A DNA stretch of 64,000 nt from CAVTLG01 sp963735495 (GTDB taxonomy: Bacteria; Chloroflexota; Ktedonobacteria; Ktedonobacterales; Ktedonobacteraceae): the NCBI GenBank assembly GCA_963735495.1, contig CAVTLG010000015.1:240903-304902 (forward strand), read 5' to 3'. The position numbers and the translations under genes were made by a program. A model generated the notes under the pieces. That model did no database searches. It had not been told where the DNA came from and saw nothing but the letters and a program-made list of their open reading frames with translations. Each line of letters starts with the position of its first letter. Position 1 is the stretch's first letter. This document shows positions 45,475-55,321 of this stretch, one piece after another.

Positions 45475-47691
45475 TCATACTTTCAGGGTCACGGATGCAC
45501 TCTGACAGTATGTCGGACCATTGCCTGTGCCATGAGCTGTTAGTGTGATCGTCCAGGAGCTTGTTGAGCCGGTCGAGAAACTTTCTTCGAGGGACTGATA
45601 ACCCGACAGAACGCCACTCAGGTAGTAGCTTTCTCCGTTTGATAGCGTCACCTGTGGATACGCTCCTGATACAGACACATCGAAGACATACGTCGTATTC
45701 GTTTGGAGCGTGAGCGTCTGACTACAACTTCCCGGACCCGTATCGCTCATCGTCAGTACGCCGTTGGCTGCACTGACGCCCGTACAGGACCATCCAGTGA
45801 GACCCTGAAATGTTGGGTTGGTGAGGAGATTAGGATTCGGTACAGGTATAGGAGTCGGCGTGGGTTTTGGGGTTGGCGTGGGTCGCGGCGTTGCCACCTG
45901 TGCCGGATGGATCGGTGTATTGGTTGGGAGAAGTTGCGGGATGGCTGTCGGGGTGGGCCGTGGCGTCGCTGTAGGGGCGGGCCGATGATGGGTTGGTCGA
46001 GAGGTTGGCATGATAGAGATGACAGCTAGCGGCGTCGCTGGTTTGCCTTGCACACTTGCAGGTGTCACTGCTGGAGCATGCAATATTACGCTCGCGATAG
46101 CCGACTGAAAAATAGTAGCAAACACGACTATGATTGCTATGCATGTACATGCCAGCATAGTGATCAGCAATTTCCTCCCATCCACTGGCAACGCTGGTAT
46201 AAATGACATCTGCACCGTCGCATGAGGATCTGGCAATGCCGGGCGCACATTTTCATCTTTGTCAGCGGCGAAAAAATGGGTTGTTTGATTGAGATAAGCT
46301 TCCTGCAAGAGAGCAAGCCGTGCAGTGTAACTAGAGACCTCTTCAGTAGGGTCCATAGCACGCGTTTCATAGCTGTCCCGTACCGGTAAGGGTTCATTTA
46401 TGAGTGGAAACGTGATCCGCGGGAAGGGCACTTGTGGTACATCTAACATTGATGCTTCCATCTGCGCTTCCTCCGCAACCATTTCGGGGTCCATTGTCAG
46501 GTATTGCTTATCAAGAGATGCAACTTCCAGTTCCCCTGCATACAGCTCAAGTGCACCTGTGTCAAACAGTGAAGACTGTTTGACCGCATACGACCCTGTG
46601 TTGGGCGCGGCCTCCTCATACCCAGATCGCGACACTGTCTGCGCTACAAAATCACTTTCGAGGAGGGTATTATCAAACATAACGTTTGTCTGTAGAGACT
46701 GAGCGTAAGAAGACTCGGCTGGAGAAAACTGGAACGCATTGGCAGAAAGAGCAAGCCCCTGGTCCGGCGTCACAGGTAAAGAACCAAATGGCGCTAACAC
46801 CGTCTCATCATACGCATCAGATAAGTTTTGATCAGAGATCGGCTGAATATATGCAACAGGGAGCTTCGGGGGTTTCGGTCGCGCTACCTTTCTGAGCGCG
46901 TTCAGAAAGGCTGCCATATCGGGATAGCGCTGCTCAGGTTTTTTGGAGAGGGCTTTAAGGATCACCACTTCCAGCGATTTTGGTAGGTTTGGTACCCTCA
47001 CGGATGGCGCAATAGGCAACACATCTCGCGTGGCATGCTGCCGGAGAGCGCGGAGATCCTCGACAGAAAAGGGCAACGCGCCCGTGATTAGCTCATATAA
47101 AAGGCAACCCAGAGCATACTGATCACTGAGTGGAGAAGACCAGCCGACCAGTTGCTCCGGTGCCATATAACTGATGCTACGATCATCTAATGTGCTCTCA
47201 AGGGCTGTCTCATTGATGATCTCACCTACGCTAAATTCAGCCAGCAGCGCCTCTCCTTGCGTATTCAGAAAAATATGCTCGGGTTTGATTTTCTCATGCA
47301 GGATACCCTGGCTATGCGCATAACGAACAGCGTCGCCAATATGTATGGCAATGTGCAATGCTTCATTGCAGCGCAGGTAGCCTGGAGCGCACTGATCCAG
47401 GCGCTGACGTAAAGAGCCACCCGGCAAATAATCGCTTACCACATATGGTCTTTCGTTCTCTACCTCAATATCGAGAACGGGAACGATATGCGCATGCGAG
47501 AGCCGTTTAAAAGTGCTTGCTACACGCTGAAAATCCTTCGGGCGTACTGCGGCACGAAGGCATTCAGCACCAAATACTTTGAGCACGACGTTATGCGCCG
47601 GCTCACTCACGAGATAGGAGAGATAAACATCTCGCGCAGCTTTGTGGCTGATCTGCATGGTAAGACAATAATTTTTGAAGGTGTAAGACAT
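45475..47691 (-). CDS. Membrane-anchored Ser/Thr pseudokinase with CBM-like outer domain
   Basis: A 738-residue protein built like bacterial receptor kinases: kinase fold (about 1-270), acidic linker, one membrane segment (about 520-545), Pro/Thr-rich stalk (PTPTPKPTPTPIPVPNPN), and an outer beta-sandwich of about 130 residues ending in SASVTLKV. The VAIK lysine is kept (NVVLKVF). The HRD triad is HEK (codons 47289-47297) and DFG is EFS (47230-47238), and the glycine loop lacks its glycines. Catalytic Asp and metal Asp are thus both lost, so it is predicted to be inactive as a kinase. The C-terminal domain (NPTFQGLTGWSCTG) resembles carbohydrate-binding modules. It may sense or bind wall sugars and signal by binding partners (inference). 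Confidence 0.85.
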   Translation of the reverse strand: MSYTFKNYCLTMQISHKAARDVYLSYLVSEPAHNVVLKVFGAECLRAAVRPKDFQRVASTFKRLSHAHIVPVLDIEVENERPYVVSDYLPGGSLRQRLDQCAPGYLRCNEALHIAIHIGDAVRYAHSQGILHEKIKPEHIFLNTQGEALLAEFSVGEIINETALESTLDDRSISYMAPEQLVGWSSPLSDQYALGCLLYELITGALPFSVEDLRALRQHATRDVLPIAPSVRVPNLPKSLEVVILKALSKKPEQRYPDMAAFLNALRKVARPKPPKLPVAYIQPISDQNLSDAYDETVLAPFGSLPVTPDQGLALSANAFQFSPAESSYAQSLQTNVMFDNTLLESDFVAQTVSRSGYEEAAPNTGSYAVKQSSLFDTGALELYAGELEVASLDKQYLTMDPEMVAEEAQMEASMLDVPQVPFPRITFPLINEPLPVRDSYETRAMDPTEEVSSYTARLALLQEAYLNQTTHFFAADKDENVRPALPDPHATVQMSFIPALPVDGRKLLITMLACTCIAIIVVFATIFQSAIASVILHAPAVTPASVQGKPATPLAVISIMPTSRPTHHRPAPTATPRPTPTAIPQLLPTNTPIHPAQVATPRPTPTPKPTPTPIPVPNPNLLTNPTFQGLTGWSCTGVSAANGVLTMSDTGPGSCSQTLTLQTNTTYVFDVSVSGAYPQVTLSNGESYYLSGVLSGYQSLEESFSTGSTSSWTITLTAHGTGNGPTYCQSASVTLKV

Positions 47692-47924
47692 ACAACAATC
47701 CTAGCCAAAAGAGCGTGTACTCTGCGATTGCTTCTTCACAATGAAACGCACGATAAGAGTTTAACACATTTTCCCATGGACCGGTAAAAAGAAAAACTTC
47801 CTCCCATGCAGTCTACAGAGAAGGTGGGCTTATAGCGCAAAATTTTCTTGTGTTTTTTGCGTCAAAAGCCAGAGACCGCTTCTTCCCTTGACAAACGCTG
47901 TGCCGTCAGGCACACTATGCTCAT

Positions 47925-47966
47925 CTTACAAAATTTATGACCTTGAGAGATTTTGTCTATGCAGCA
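47925..47966. other. Probable contig chimera junction
   Basis: To the left the DNA is AT-leaning upstream sequence of the pseudokinase gene. From about 47966 it is GC-rich and enters a D-aminoacylase gene in its C-terminal part, with no start and no 5' half. No insertion sequence, att site or tRNA is seen. The exact base cannot be set by eye. The gap 47692-47957 holds no gene. Confidence 0.7.
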
Positions 47967-48328
47967 GCCCATGTTCCCGCGGCGTGCTGGTCGGCCTTTA
48001 CGTGCGCGAAGAAAAAGTACTGCCGCTGGAGGATGCGATCCGCAAAATGACGTCGGCGGCCACGCGCCGTTTGGGCATTCGCGACCGGGGTCTTGTGCAG
48101 GAGGGACTCTTCGCGGATATCGCGGTGTTCAATCCCGATACGATCATCGACCACGCCACGTTCGAGGATCCGAATCAGCTATCCACGGGCGTCGAGTACG
48201 TCTTCGTCAATGGCGTGGCGGTGGTGAAGGCCGGCAAGGTCACGGGAGAGAAACCGGGGGTCGCGCTGCGCGGCCCGGGATATCGCCGGGAGGCGCGAGT
48301 CAATTGCGGTAGAATGCTGGCACTGTAA
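47966..48328 (+). pseudogene. N-acyl-D-amino-acid deacylase, 3' fragment
   Basis: Only the last 120 residues of a D-aminoacylase-type amidohydrolase remain. The blocks YVREEKVLPLEDAIRKMTS, ADIAVFNPDTIIDHATFEDP, YVFVNGVAVVKAGK and ALRGPGYR are family hallmarks of the C-terminal end, where the barrel closes and the small beta domain lies. The metal-binding histidines would be in the missing 5' part. At the left edge, FPR and VLVGLYVRE are in slightly shifted frames, so at least one indel is present. It is cut by the junction, not by the window edge. The enzyme releases D-amino acids from N-acyl forms. Confidence 0.8.
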
Positions 48329-48350
48329 CCGAAACGGGGAGGTAGCCGGC

Positions 48351-49711
48351 ATGTCGACTCGAAAGGCTGGCGCGGCCGCACAGACGATTTGCGAGCGAGC
48401 AGGCCGCGAGCTTTGTAAAGTCCGGCATGTGGCTCGATTACGGCGTGGGGCTGTGCCAGCCCGACGTCTTCGACCAGGCGCTCGCCGCCCGCAGGGACAC
48501 CCTGCAGAATGTGAAATTCCGTTCCTGCCTCACGATGAAGCCGCGTGCAGTGGTGGAGTGCGATCCGGAGGGCAAACACTTCTTCTGGTTTAGTTGGCAC
48601 TTCTCGGGATACGACCGCAAGAAACACGATGCGGGGTGCTGCAACTACGTGCCGCTCAACCTGGGCGAGGTGCCGGATTACTACCGCCGCTTCATCGATC
48701 CGGTGGACATCGTCATTCTGAAGACCTGCCCGATGGACGAGAACGGCGCACTTCAACTTCGGCCTCACCAACATCTGGCACCGGGCGGTGATCGAACGGG
48801 CCAGGATGGTGATCGTGGAGGTGACGCGCGCGCTGCCTTACGTGCACGGGAATCAGAACGGCGTTCATGTCAGCGAGGTGGACTACATCATCGAAGGCGA
48901 CCATCAACCTTTGGCGGAACTGCCGAATCCGCCGCCGACCGAAATCGACCGCGCCGTGGCGCGGCGGATCGCGGCGGAGGTGGAGGATGGCGCTTGCCTG
49001 CAGGTGGGCATTGGCGGCATGCCCAACGCGGTCTGCAGTCTGCTGCTGGAAAGCGGCGCCCGCGATCTCGGGGTGCATACCGAAATGCTGACCGATGGCA
49101 TCGGAGAGTTGTATAAGGCGGGCCGCATTTCGGGCTCGCGAAAGGTGCTCGACCCGGGCAAGATCGTCTTCACTTTCGCACTCGGTTCGAACAGTCTCTA
49201 TCAGGCGCCCGACCGCAATCCGGATTTCCTCTGCTGCCCGGTGGACTATACCAACTCGCCCCACATCATCATGCAGAACAGGCGGATGGTCTCCATCAAC
49301 AACACCACCCAAATCGACCTGCAGGGGCAGGCTGCGTCTAGAGTCCGACGGTCATCGCCATATCAGCGGCACGGGCGGACAACTGCAATTCGTACGCGGC
49401 GCCTATGCTTCGAGTGGGGGCAAATCGTTTATCTGTTTGTCTTCCACGTATGAAAAACGCGGGCGAGCGCCGCAGCCGGATCGTCCTGAATCTGACACCC
49501 GGCAATGTGGTGACCACCCCGCGTTCCGACGTGATGTACGTCGTCACGGAATATGGAATGGTGAACCTCAAGGGCAAGTCTGTCGCGGAGCGGGCCAAGG
49601 CGCTGATCTCCATCGCTCATCCGGATTTCCGCGAGGAACTCGAGCGCCAGGCTTACGAGCACCGCCTGATCCCGCACGGCGCCGGCCTCTGGCAGGTCGT
49701 GAAAAAGGTAG
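48351..49711 (+). pseudogene. Acetyl-CoA hydrolase/CoA-transferase, several frameshifts
   Basis: This is a CoA-transferase of the acetyl-CoA hydrolase/4-hydroxybutyrate CoA-transferase family, spread over three frames. The blocks in order are SGMWLDYGVGLCQPDVF, CCNYVPLNLGEVPDYYR, VSEVDYIIEGDHQPLAELP, LQVGIGGMPNAV, VHTEMLTDGI, FLCCPVDYTNSP, DLQGQAASE (catalytic Glu), SFICLSSTYE and NLTPGNVVTTPRSDVMYVVT. Frame changes fall near 48390, 48745, 49325 and 49447. All domains are present in the right order, so the gene was whole until very recently or the indels are sequence errors. The 3' end, placed near 49711, is uncertain. It moves CoA between short acids or hydrolyses acetyl-CoA. Confidence 0.8.
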
Positions 49712-49750
49712 GCCCAGATGCACACGGATGGGCAGAGATCTTGACATTCT

Positions 49751-50446
49751 TCAAGGCAATCTGCTGCAGCTTTCCAGCCCGAAGCGCGCACGCATTTCAC
49801 GCCTTCCAAGGCTCGTGACGGTGAGCTCCCGGCTGTCGAGTTCCCGCATCAGCCACTTTTTACGAATCGCCAGTTTTAAGAGCGCCGCGCCCAGTGCGCC
49901 GCCGAGATGCGAACGGCGCTCACTCCAATCGAGGCAGTCGAAAGCGAACCTGCGATGCTGCGACCGCGCCTCTTCGATATCGACGCCCAGCGACTCGAAG
50001 GCTTTAACGCCCTGCGGCGTGAGATCGTACGATGGCGTGAGCCAACCGGCAGACTCCAGGCGGTCGTGAAGCTGCACGCCGAGCGCGCCGGCGATGTGGT
50101 CGTAGCACGTACGTGCGGCACGCAGGCGATTCGGCGTATGAGGGACGAACTTGCGGCTCGGTCCGCCGGCCAGCACGCTGAGACTTTCGAGTACGCGCGC
50201 CACTTCGGGCCCGTGCAGGCTGAAGTAGCGATGCTTGCCCTGCGCGGCCACCTTCACCAGCCCCTGCGTCTTCAGGCGGCTCAGATGAACGCTCGCTGTC
50301 GACGGACTCACCTCGCCCACCACCGCGAGTTCGGTAGCGGTGCGGGCGTGGTTGTCCATGAGGCGAAAGAGCATGCGCGCACGCGCCGGTTCGCCGATCG
50401 CCGCCGCGATATTCGCCGCCGCTCCGTCGATGTAGTGCGCATCCAT
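49751..50446 (-). CDS. ArsR-family HTH regulator
   Basis: A 231-residue regulator from ATG 50446; a longer frame reaches 50500. An ArsR-like winged helix occupies the first 90 residues (RARMLFRLMDNHARTATELA, SPSTASVHLSRLKTQGLV, GKHRYFSL). The C-terminal 130 residues form a helical domain with WL.P and RKKWLMRELDSRELTVT, seen in the longer ArsR proteins that lack metal ligands. No CxxC metal site is present. It is divergent from the NIPSNAP gene at 50499 and probably controls it (inference). It is one of only two long intact frames in the right part. Confidence 0.8.
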   Translation of the reverse strand: MDAHYIDGAAANIAAAIGEPARARMLFRLMDNHARTATELAVVGEVSPSTASVHLSRLKTQGLVKVAAQGKHRYFSLHGPEVARVLESLSVLAGGPSRKFVPHTPNRLRAARTCYDHIAGALGVQLHDRLESAGWLTPSYDLTPQGVKAFESLGVDIEEARSQHRRFAFDCLDWSERRSHLGGALGAALLKLAIRKKWLMRELDSRELTVTSLGRREMRARFGLESCSRLP

Positions 50447-50498
50447 GGTTTGATCGTAGACGAAGTATGCATGATAGGGCAAGCGGTATATCTCGAAC

Positions 50499-50840
50499 AT
50501 GACTATCGCTTGTGTGATCCGCTATCAGATCGACCCTTTCCAGCGGGATGCCTTCCGGCGGTACGCGGAGAATTGGGGCCGCATCATCCCGCGCTGCGGA
50601 GGCCGCCTGGTGGGATATTTTCTGCCACACGAAGGCACGAACGACATCGCCTGGGGGGTCGTCGCATTCGACTGTCTGGCGTCATATGAGGCATATCGCG
50701 CGCGGCTGCGTTCCGACCAGGAAGCACGCGAGAATTTTCAATTCGCCCAGGCGCAGCGGCTCATTCTGCGGGAAGAGCGAACGTTCGTGGAAGGGGTGGA
50801 GTCTACGCTGGGGTCCTTTGTGCCGTCCGACGTGGCGTAG
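50499..50840 (+). CDS. NIPSNAP-family protein
   Basis: A 113-residue alpha/beta-barrel (ferredoxin-like) protein of the NIPSNAP family. It has IRYQIDPFQRDAFRRYAENW, the GYFLPHEGTNDIAWG block with the conserved Gly and His, and FVEGVESTLGSF at the end. The function is poorly known; relatives include small oxygenase-like and stress proteins. It is intact, unlike its neighbours, and faces the ArsR regulator across 52 bases. There is no clear ribosome binding site. After the stop, 193 bases hold no gene. Confidence 0.85.
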   Translation: MTIACVIRYQIDPFQRDAFRRYAENWGRIIPRCGGRLVGYFLPHEGTNDIAWGVVAFDCLASYEAYRARLRSDQEARENFQFAQAQRLILREERTFVEGVESTLGSFVPSDVA

Positions 50841-51033
50841 CGCGGCACGCCGACGCGCGGCCAGGTGAAGTGAAGTTTTTGGTGCAAGAAACCGCTGCTT
50901 GCGCGCGCGGCTCAGTATGGCGCCGCGTCCTTACGGAGCCGTGACCGCAAGGGAGCGGGCTACATCGGCCGTACACAAAAACGGGGCAGGCGATGATCCG
51001 CCTGCCCCGAGGTAGGAGGAGTTCCGGGTAAGA

Positions 51034-54000
51034 ACTTAGAAGTTAAACTTCGCCATGAACTCCACTCACGCGCGGCCCACCGTGAACAACGGTGTACCGG
51101 TAGTGAGGGCGTTCTGGTTGGTTTGCGCCAGCGTGCCGTTCGGATTAGCGAAATTCAGGCTGATGTCGGAATTGCCGCTGATTCCGAACTGCGGATTCGG
51201 GTGATTCAGGAAGTTGAAGGCCGAGAATCGGAATTCCAGCCTCTTGTTTTCCTTGATCGCGAAGCGCTTGTAGATCGAAAGGTCGCTGTTGAAGTAATGC
51301 GGCCCATGGATGTACGGCCAGATGACGTCTCCCTGGCTGCCCGGGAATCGGCGGCGCGAAGCAGCTCGGATTGAAGTACTGTCCGGACTTGAGACCGTTG
51401 CGCGGATCGCAGGTGATTCGCGGCACCAGGCTTAGCCGCCGTTGGTGCCGAGTTGCTGTCTGCGCGCTGTAGCCCGCACAGGTGGTGGTTCCGTCGGCGT
51501 TGAGGTGGTTGACGCAGCCGTAGCTCGACGTTCAGCGTGCCGCCCGTGTTGCCCTGGATCGGCGCGCCGCTCTGTATCTGCGTGATGCCCGAAGCTACCC
51601 AGCCGTTCAGCAGGCCACCGAGCACCTTCATGCCGGCATCCTTGCCCTTGATGGCGCTGGGGAGATTGATCACGTACGCCAGGTTGAAGATCTGCGTGTG
51701 GTCGAAATTCAACACGCCGTAGTTCGGACGCAAGCTATACGGCCACAGGGTGTTGCCGTTGCCGATTGGCCGTTGTCGCTTTCGTTGTCGCGGATGCCGA
51801 GCACCTTGCTGAACGTGTAGTTCGTCATGAAGGTCATGCGGCCGGCCTGCTTTTGCCAGGTGGCGATCAACGCGTTGTAGTTGGAGTAGCTGCCGTGGCC
51901 GACGAGAGTCATACCCGTATAGAAGTTGTACGGATAGTAGTCGTTGGTCGGGAAGTTGCTGGAATACGGATCGTTGACAACGCCGGTCTTGGGATCGGCC
52001 TTGAAGAAGGCGCCGAACGGAATCAGGTCGACGTTGCGAGAGCGGTCCATGGAGCATCAGCGTCGCGGCTGCGGTTGCCGGAGTACTGAATTTCGGCCAC
52101 CGAATGCCAGGGCGCGCGCTGCGAGAGGGTGAAGTTGTAGGTCCAGGTGTAAGGCGTCTTGTCGTCGCCCTTCGCCAGGATGCCGCCCGGGCCAGCGCCC
52201 GAACCGGCGACGCCTGACGACGGGCGAGAAGTCGCTGAAGTTGTTCCAGCCGACGCAGCAGCCCCAGGTGGTGGTGATTGATCGGGAACATTCAGCGGAT
52301 CTGCGAAAGCAGTCGCCGCTGACGCTGTTGTATGCCAGCTGATAGCGATATTCGCCGACACCGCCGCGGAGCACGGTCTTGCCGTTTCCGAAGACGTCAT
52401 AGGCGGCGCCGAAGCGGGGTTCGGCGAAGAATGAGCGAGACGGGAAGCCCGACATCGGGATGCTCGAGTTGATCTTGTTCCACTGCAGGCCGTTCCAGGC
52501 CGACTTGCCGTTATACTTGGAGGGATCCCACACCGCCAGGCCGGGACCGCTAGCCGGAACCCAGTTGCCCATGTGGTCGGCGCGAACGCCCACGGTCAGG
52601 GTCAGCCGGCGGCTGGCCTTGATCTGGTCGCTCACGTAGAACGAGTATTGGTAATACTTGAAGTTGGCGATCACGCCGCCGTCCTGTTGGGTGAACTGCG
52701 TGGCGTGAGCGATCAGGAAGTCGGCCATCGGGTTGCCAGTCGTGGTGGCGCCCCAATTTTCGAATTCCGCGGTGCCGTTCGGAGCCGCCGTCTTGGCCGC
52801 CGCCCGCAACCTGGTTGTTCTGGGCGAAGTCCCAGTAGAAACCGGCCTTCAGGGTGTGCTTGCCCTTAATCCAGGTGAGGTTGTCCGAAACGTTCGGCGT
52901 GTTGGACAGCTTGCCGAAGGAATTGGCGCCGCCCGGTGCGAAGCCTTGTCCGTACTGATAAGCGAAGTAGCCGGTGATGCCGTTGTTCCAGCCGAACACG
53001 TTGGGAAGCTGCGGAGTGAACGGATCGTTGAACAGGCCGGTCATCTTGAAGCCCAGCTTGCTGGGGTTCACGGCATCCGGATTCGCGAGGATGATCGGGT
53101 TGGTGAACTTGGCGTCGGCGAACACGATTTCGTTGGTCAGCGTGGGGCTGAATACGTGAACCAGGTTCGCGCTGTAGACCTGCGAGATCTGAATCGGCCG
53201 CTCTGGGCGAGTCGGATAGGGCAGCGAGACCGCCGACCCACCACCAGACGCTGATGGGGCTCAGATCGTGTTTCGTGCTGGTGATTCCAGCTCACGAACA
53301 GCTTGGTCTTGTCGCTGATGTTATAGTCGAGGCGCATGCGAGATTCCCAGCGATTCTGCGGAGGTCCCAGGAAGTACTGGAAGTCCGAGCCGGTGGTATT
53401 GGCTGCCGGATTCGCGTTCGTCTTGGGGTAGGTGCTGGCATAGATCAGCGAGTTGGGATCCAGCATGGTCTGCGGGATCATGCCGCCGGGGAAGCTCAGG
53501 TTGCTGCAACCGTTCTGGTCGTTGCCGCAGGGCACCACGGCCGCCTGGCTGTGAGCAGACGCGAAGCCCGAACCCAGGCTGGCCAGATAGGTCGGGCTGA
53601 AGTTGCCCTTTAGCATCTCAGCGGTCGGGATGAAGTAGTTCTGCAAGCGAACCGGCCGGCTGCTGCTTCATATACTCGAAAGCGCCATAGAAGAACAACT
53701 TGTCGTGGTTCTTGTTGAAGCGCGTTCCCGGAATGATCACCGGGCCGCCGATGTCGCCGCCGGGATAGTAGAAGCTATCGGTGAGCGGGCGTGCCGCCCT
53801 GGTTCTTGGTGTAGGAATCCACCGAGTTGAAGGCGCCGTTGCGGGCGTACAGGTAGGCTTGCCCGTGGAACTGGGCGCTGCCGCTCTTGCCGTACGCCTG
53901 GAAGGTGACCGGGCCCTTGGCGAATTCCGCGCCGTACGCCGACGTCAACAACGATACTTCCGCCACCTGGTTTTGATTGATGTTGGCGGTCTGGGTTCCC

Positions 54001-54692
54001 TGGTTGCCCGGATCGAGCAGGTTGGCGCCGTCCGACGTCATGGTCAGCGCGCCATTCGGCTGGGTGCCGTTGGCGCTGAAGGCTGGCCGATGGGACCCGT
54101 GTTGCTAGCGGTTGTATAGCTATTCCACATGCTGTTGCCCAAGCCGGTGTCCATGCCCATGCCAGGCATGATTTTCATCAGTTCCGCGGCGTCGCGGCCG
54201 ACGATCGCGAGATCTTCGACCATCTTCTGATTCAGCGTCTGACTGGTTTGCGGCGAATCCGTCGGGTACCAGGACGTCACCCGCGCCGACCACTTCCACC
54301 TGCTGTTCGGTGGCTGCGATTTGCATAGTGATAGTCGGAAGACCGACCGTCGCGCCCTGCGTGAGGACGATTCCGGTGCGCGTATAGTTCGCCATGCCGG
54401 TCGACGACACCGTGACGCTGTAGGTTCCCGGCTGAAGTGCCGGTACGTCGAAGTTTCCGGATCCGTTGGTGCTGGTATCGCGGAGGCCGTTGGTGGCTTC
54501 GATTTTTCAAGACCACTTTGGCATTGGGCACGACTGCGCCGGTTTTATCAACTACGGTTCCCGAGATCGAGCCGCTTCCCGTTTGGGCGAATGACGGCTT
54601 GGGCTAACAGGAATAGCCCAACGAGCAACCAGGAGTCCCCATCGGAAGATGCTCACCGCACCTTTCGACCTAGGACTAACCGTTACTGTCAT
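51034..54692 (-). pseudogene. TonB-dependent receptor (Oar/CarboxypepD-reg type), many frameshifts
   Basis: A very long outer-membrane receptor gene in at least ten frame pieces. From the start: a signal peptide (LLVGLFLLAQAV), an N-terminal carboxypeptidase-regulatory beta domain (SGTVVDKTGAVVPNAKVVLK), the plug with LTSAYGAEFAKGPVTFQAYG, and the barrel with SGFPSRSFFAEPRFGAAYD, FRFSAFNFLNHPNP-type and other aromatic strands. It ends in FMAKFNF, the aromatic C-terminal beta-signal. This matches the large Acidobacteriota 'TonB-dependent receptor' family, usually about 1,150-1,250 residues, and the span fits. ATG 54692 follows AAAGGGG. It imports or binds large substrates such as polysaccharides in a Gram-negative envelope, which does not suit the organism of the left part. 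Confidence 0.88.
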
Positions 54693-55016
54693 AAAAAGAC
54701 CCCTTTCTCTTTTTGTAGCTTACGCGTCCACGCACACCACGTGGTGCGCGTACATTCCGGTAGCAAGGGTAAGTCCTGTCCTAGACCATGTCAAGGCGTA
54801 ATATCTTTCCACTATGGGAGTAGCGGTTAACGGTTCATTGGTCCTCTGTAGGTGCTTATATGCGAAGGGATTAGCCTTTGGAGAGCGCTGAGTGTGGAAG
54901 GCTGCGTTAACGCTCATGTTTGAGTATTTCGGGTCCGTTTAACGATAAATTCACATGGTTTTTGCAATGAAAAAAGGGATGGGATGCTTCCCATTTTTCA
55001 TAGGCGGAGCGCACCC
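54693..55016. promoter_or_regulatory. Upstream region of the receptor gene with palindrome
   Basis: 324 bases between the receptor start and the repeated gene end at 55017. It contains a perfect 12-bp palindrome CACCACGTGGTG (54735-54746), itself flanked by TACGCG and CGCGTA, about 45 bases upstream of the receptor start codon. This is a good place for an operator. No gene is seen. Confidence 0.4.
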
Positions 55017-55321
55017 GGTCAGCGCTGTTGGTAGCGGTCGAGTTCGGCTCGCAGGCGGGCGGTCAACTGCGGATCGTGCTCGGCCGCGGAGAATTCCACT
55101 GCCTGGCACGGCCTCATGGGAGGAGCGGCCGGGTCAGCGCTGCTGGTCGCGGTCAAATTGCGGTCGTGATCGGTTGTGGGGATTTCCCACTGCCTGTCAT
55201 GGGAGGCCTCATTGGAAGGAGCGGCCGGGTTAGCGCTGCTGGTAGCGGTCGAGTTTGGCCCGCAGGCGGCCGGTCAATTGCGGATCGTGCTCGGCCGCCG
55301 AGAGTTCCACTGCTTCATGGG
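55017..55321. repeat. Three tandem copies of the 3' end of the TPR gene
   Basis: The last approximately 95 bases of the TPR gene (55228-55321) occur again, imperfectly, at about 55131-55215 and 55017-55122. Shared blocks are GTCAGCGCTG-TGGT-GCGGTC, CTGCGGATCGTGCTCGGCCG and TTCCACTGC. The outer copies lie downstream of the stop codon and are not translated as part of the gene. Confidence 0.65.

Noticed and set aside
49095..50069. 324-codon plus-strand frame running from the CoA-transferase into the ArsR gene
   Set aside because: Only short pieces of it match the CoA-transferase. The rest is out of frame and antisense to a good HTH gene.
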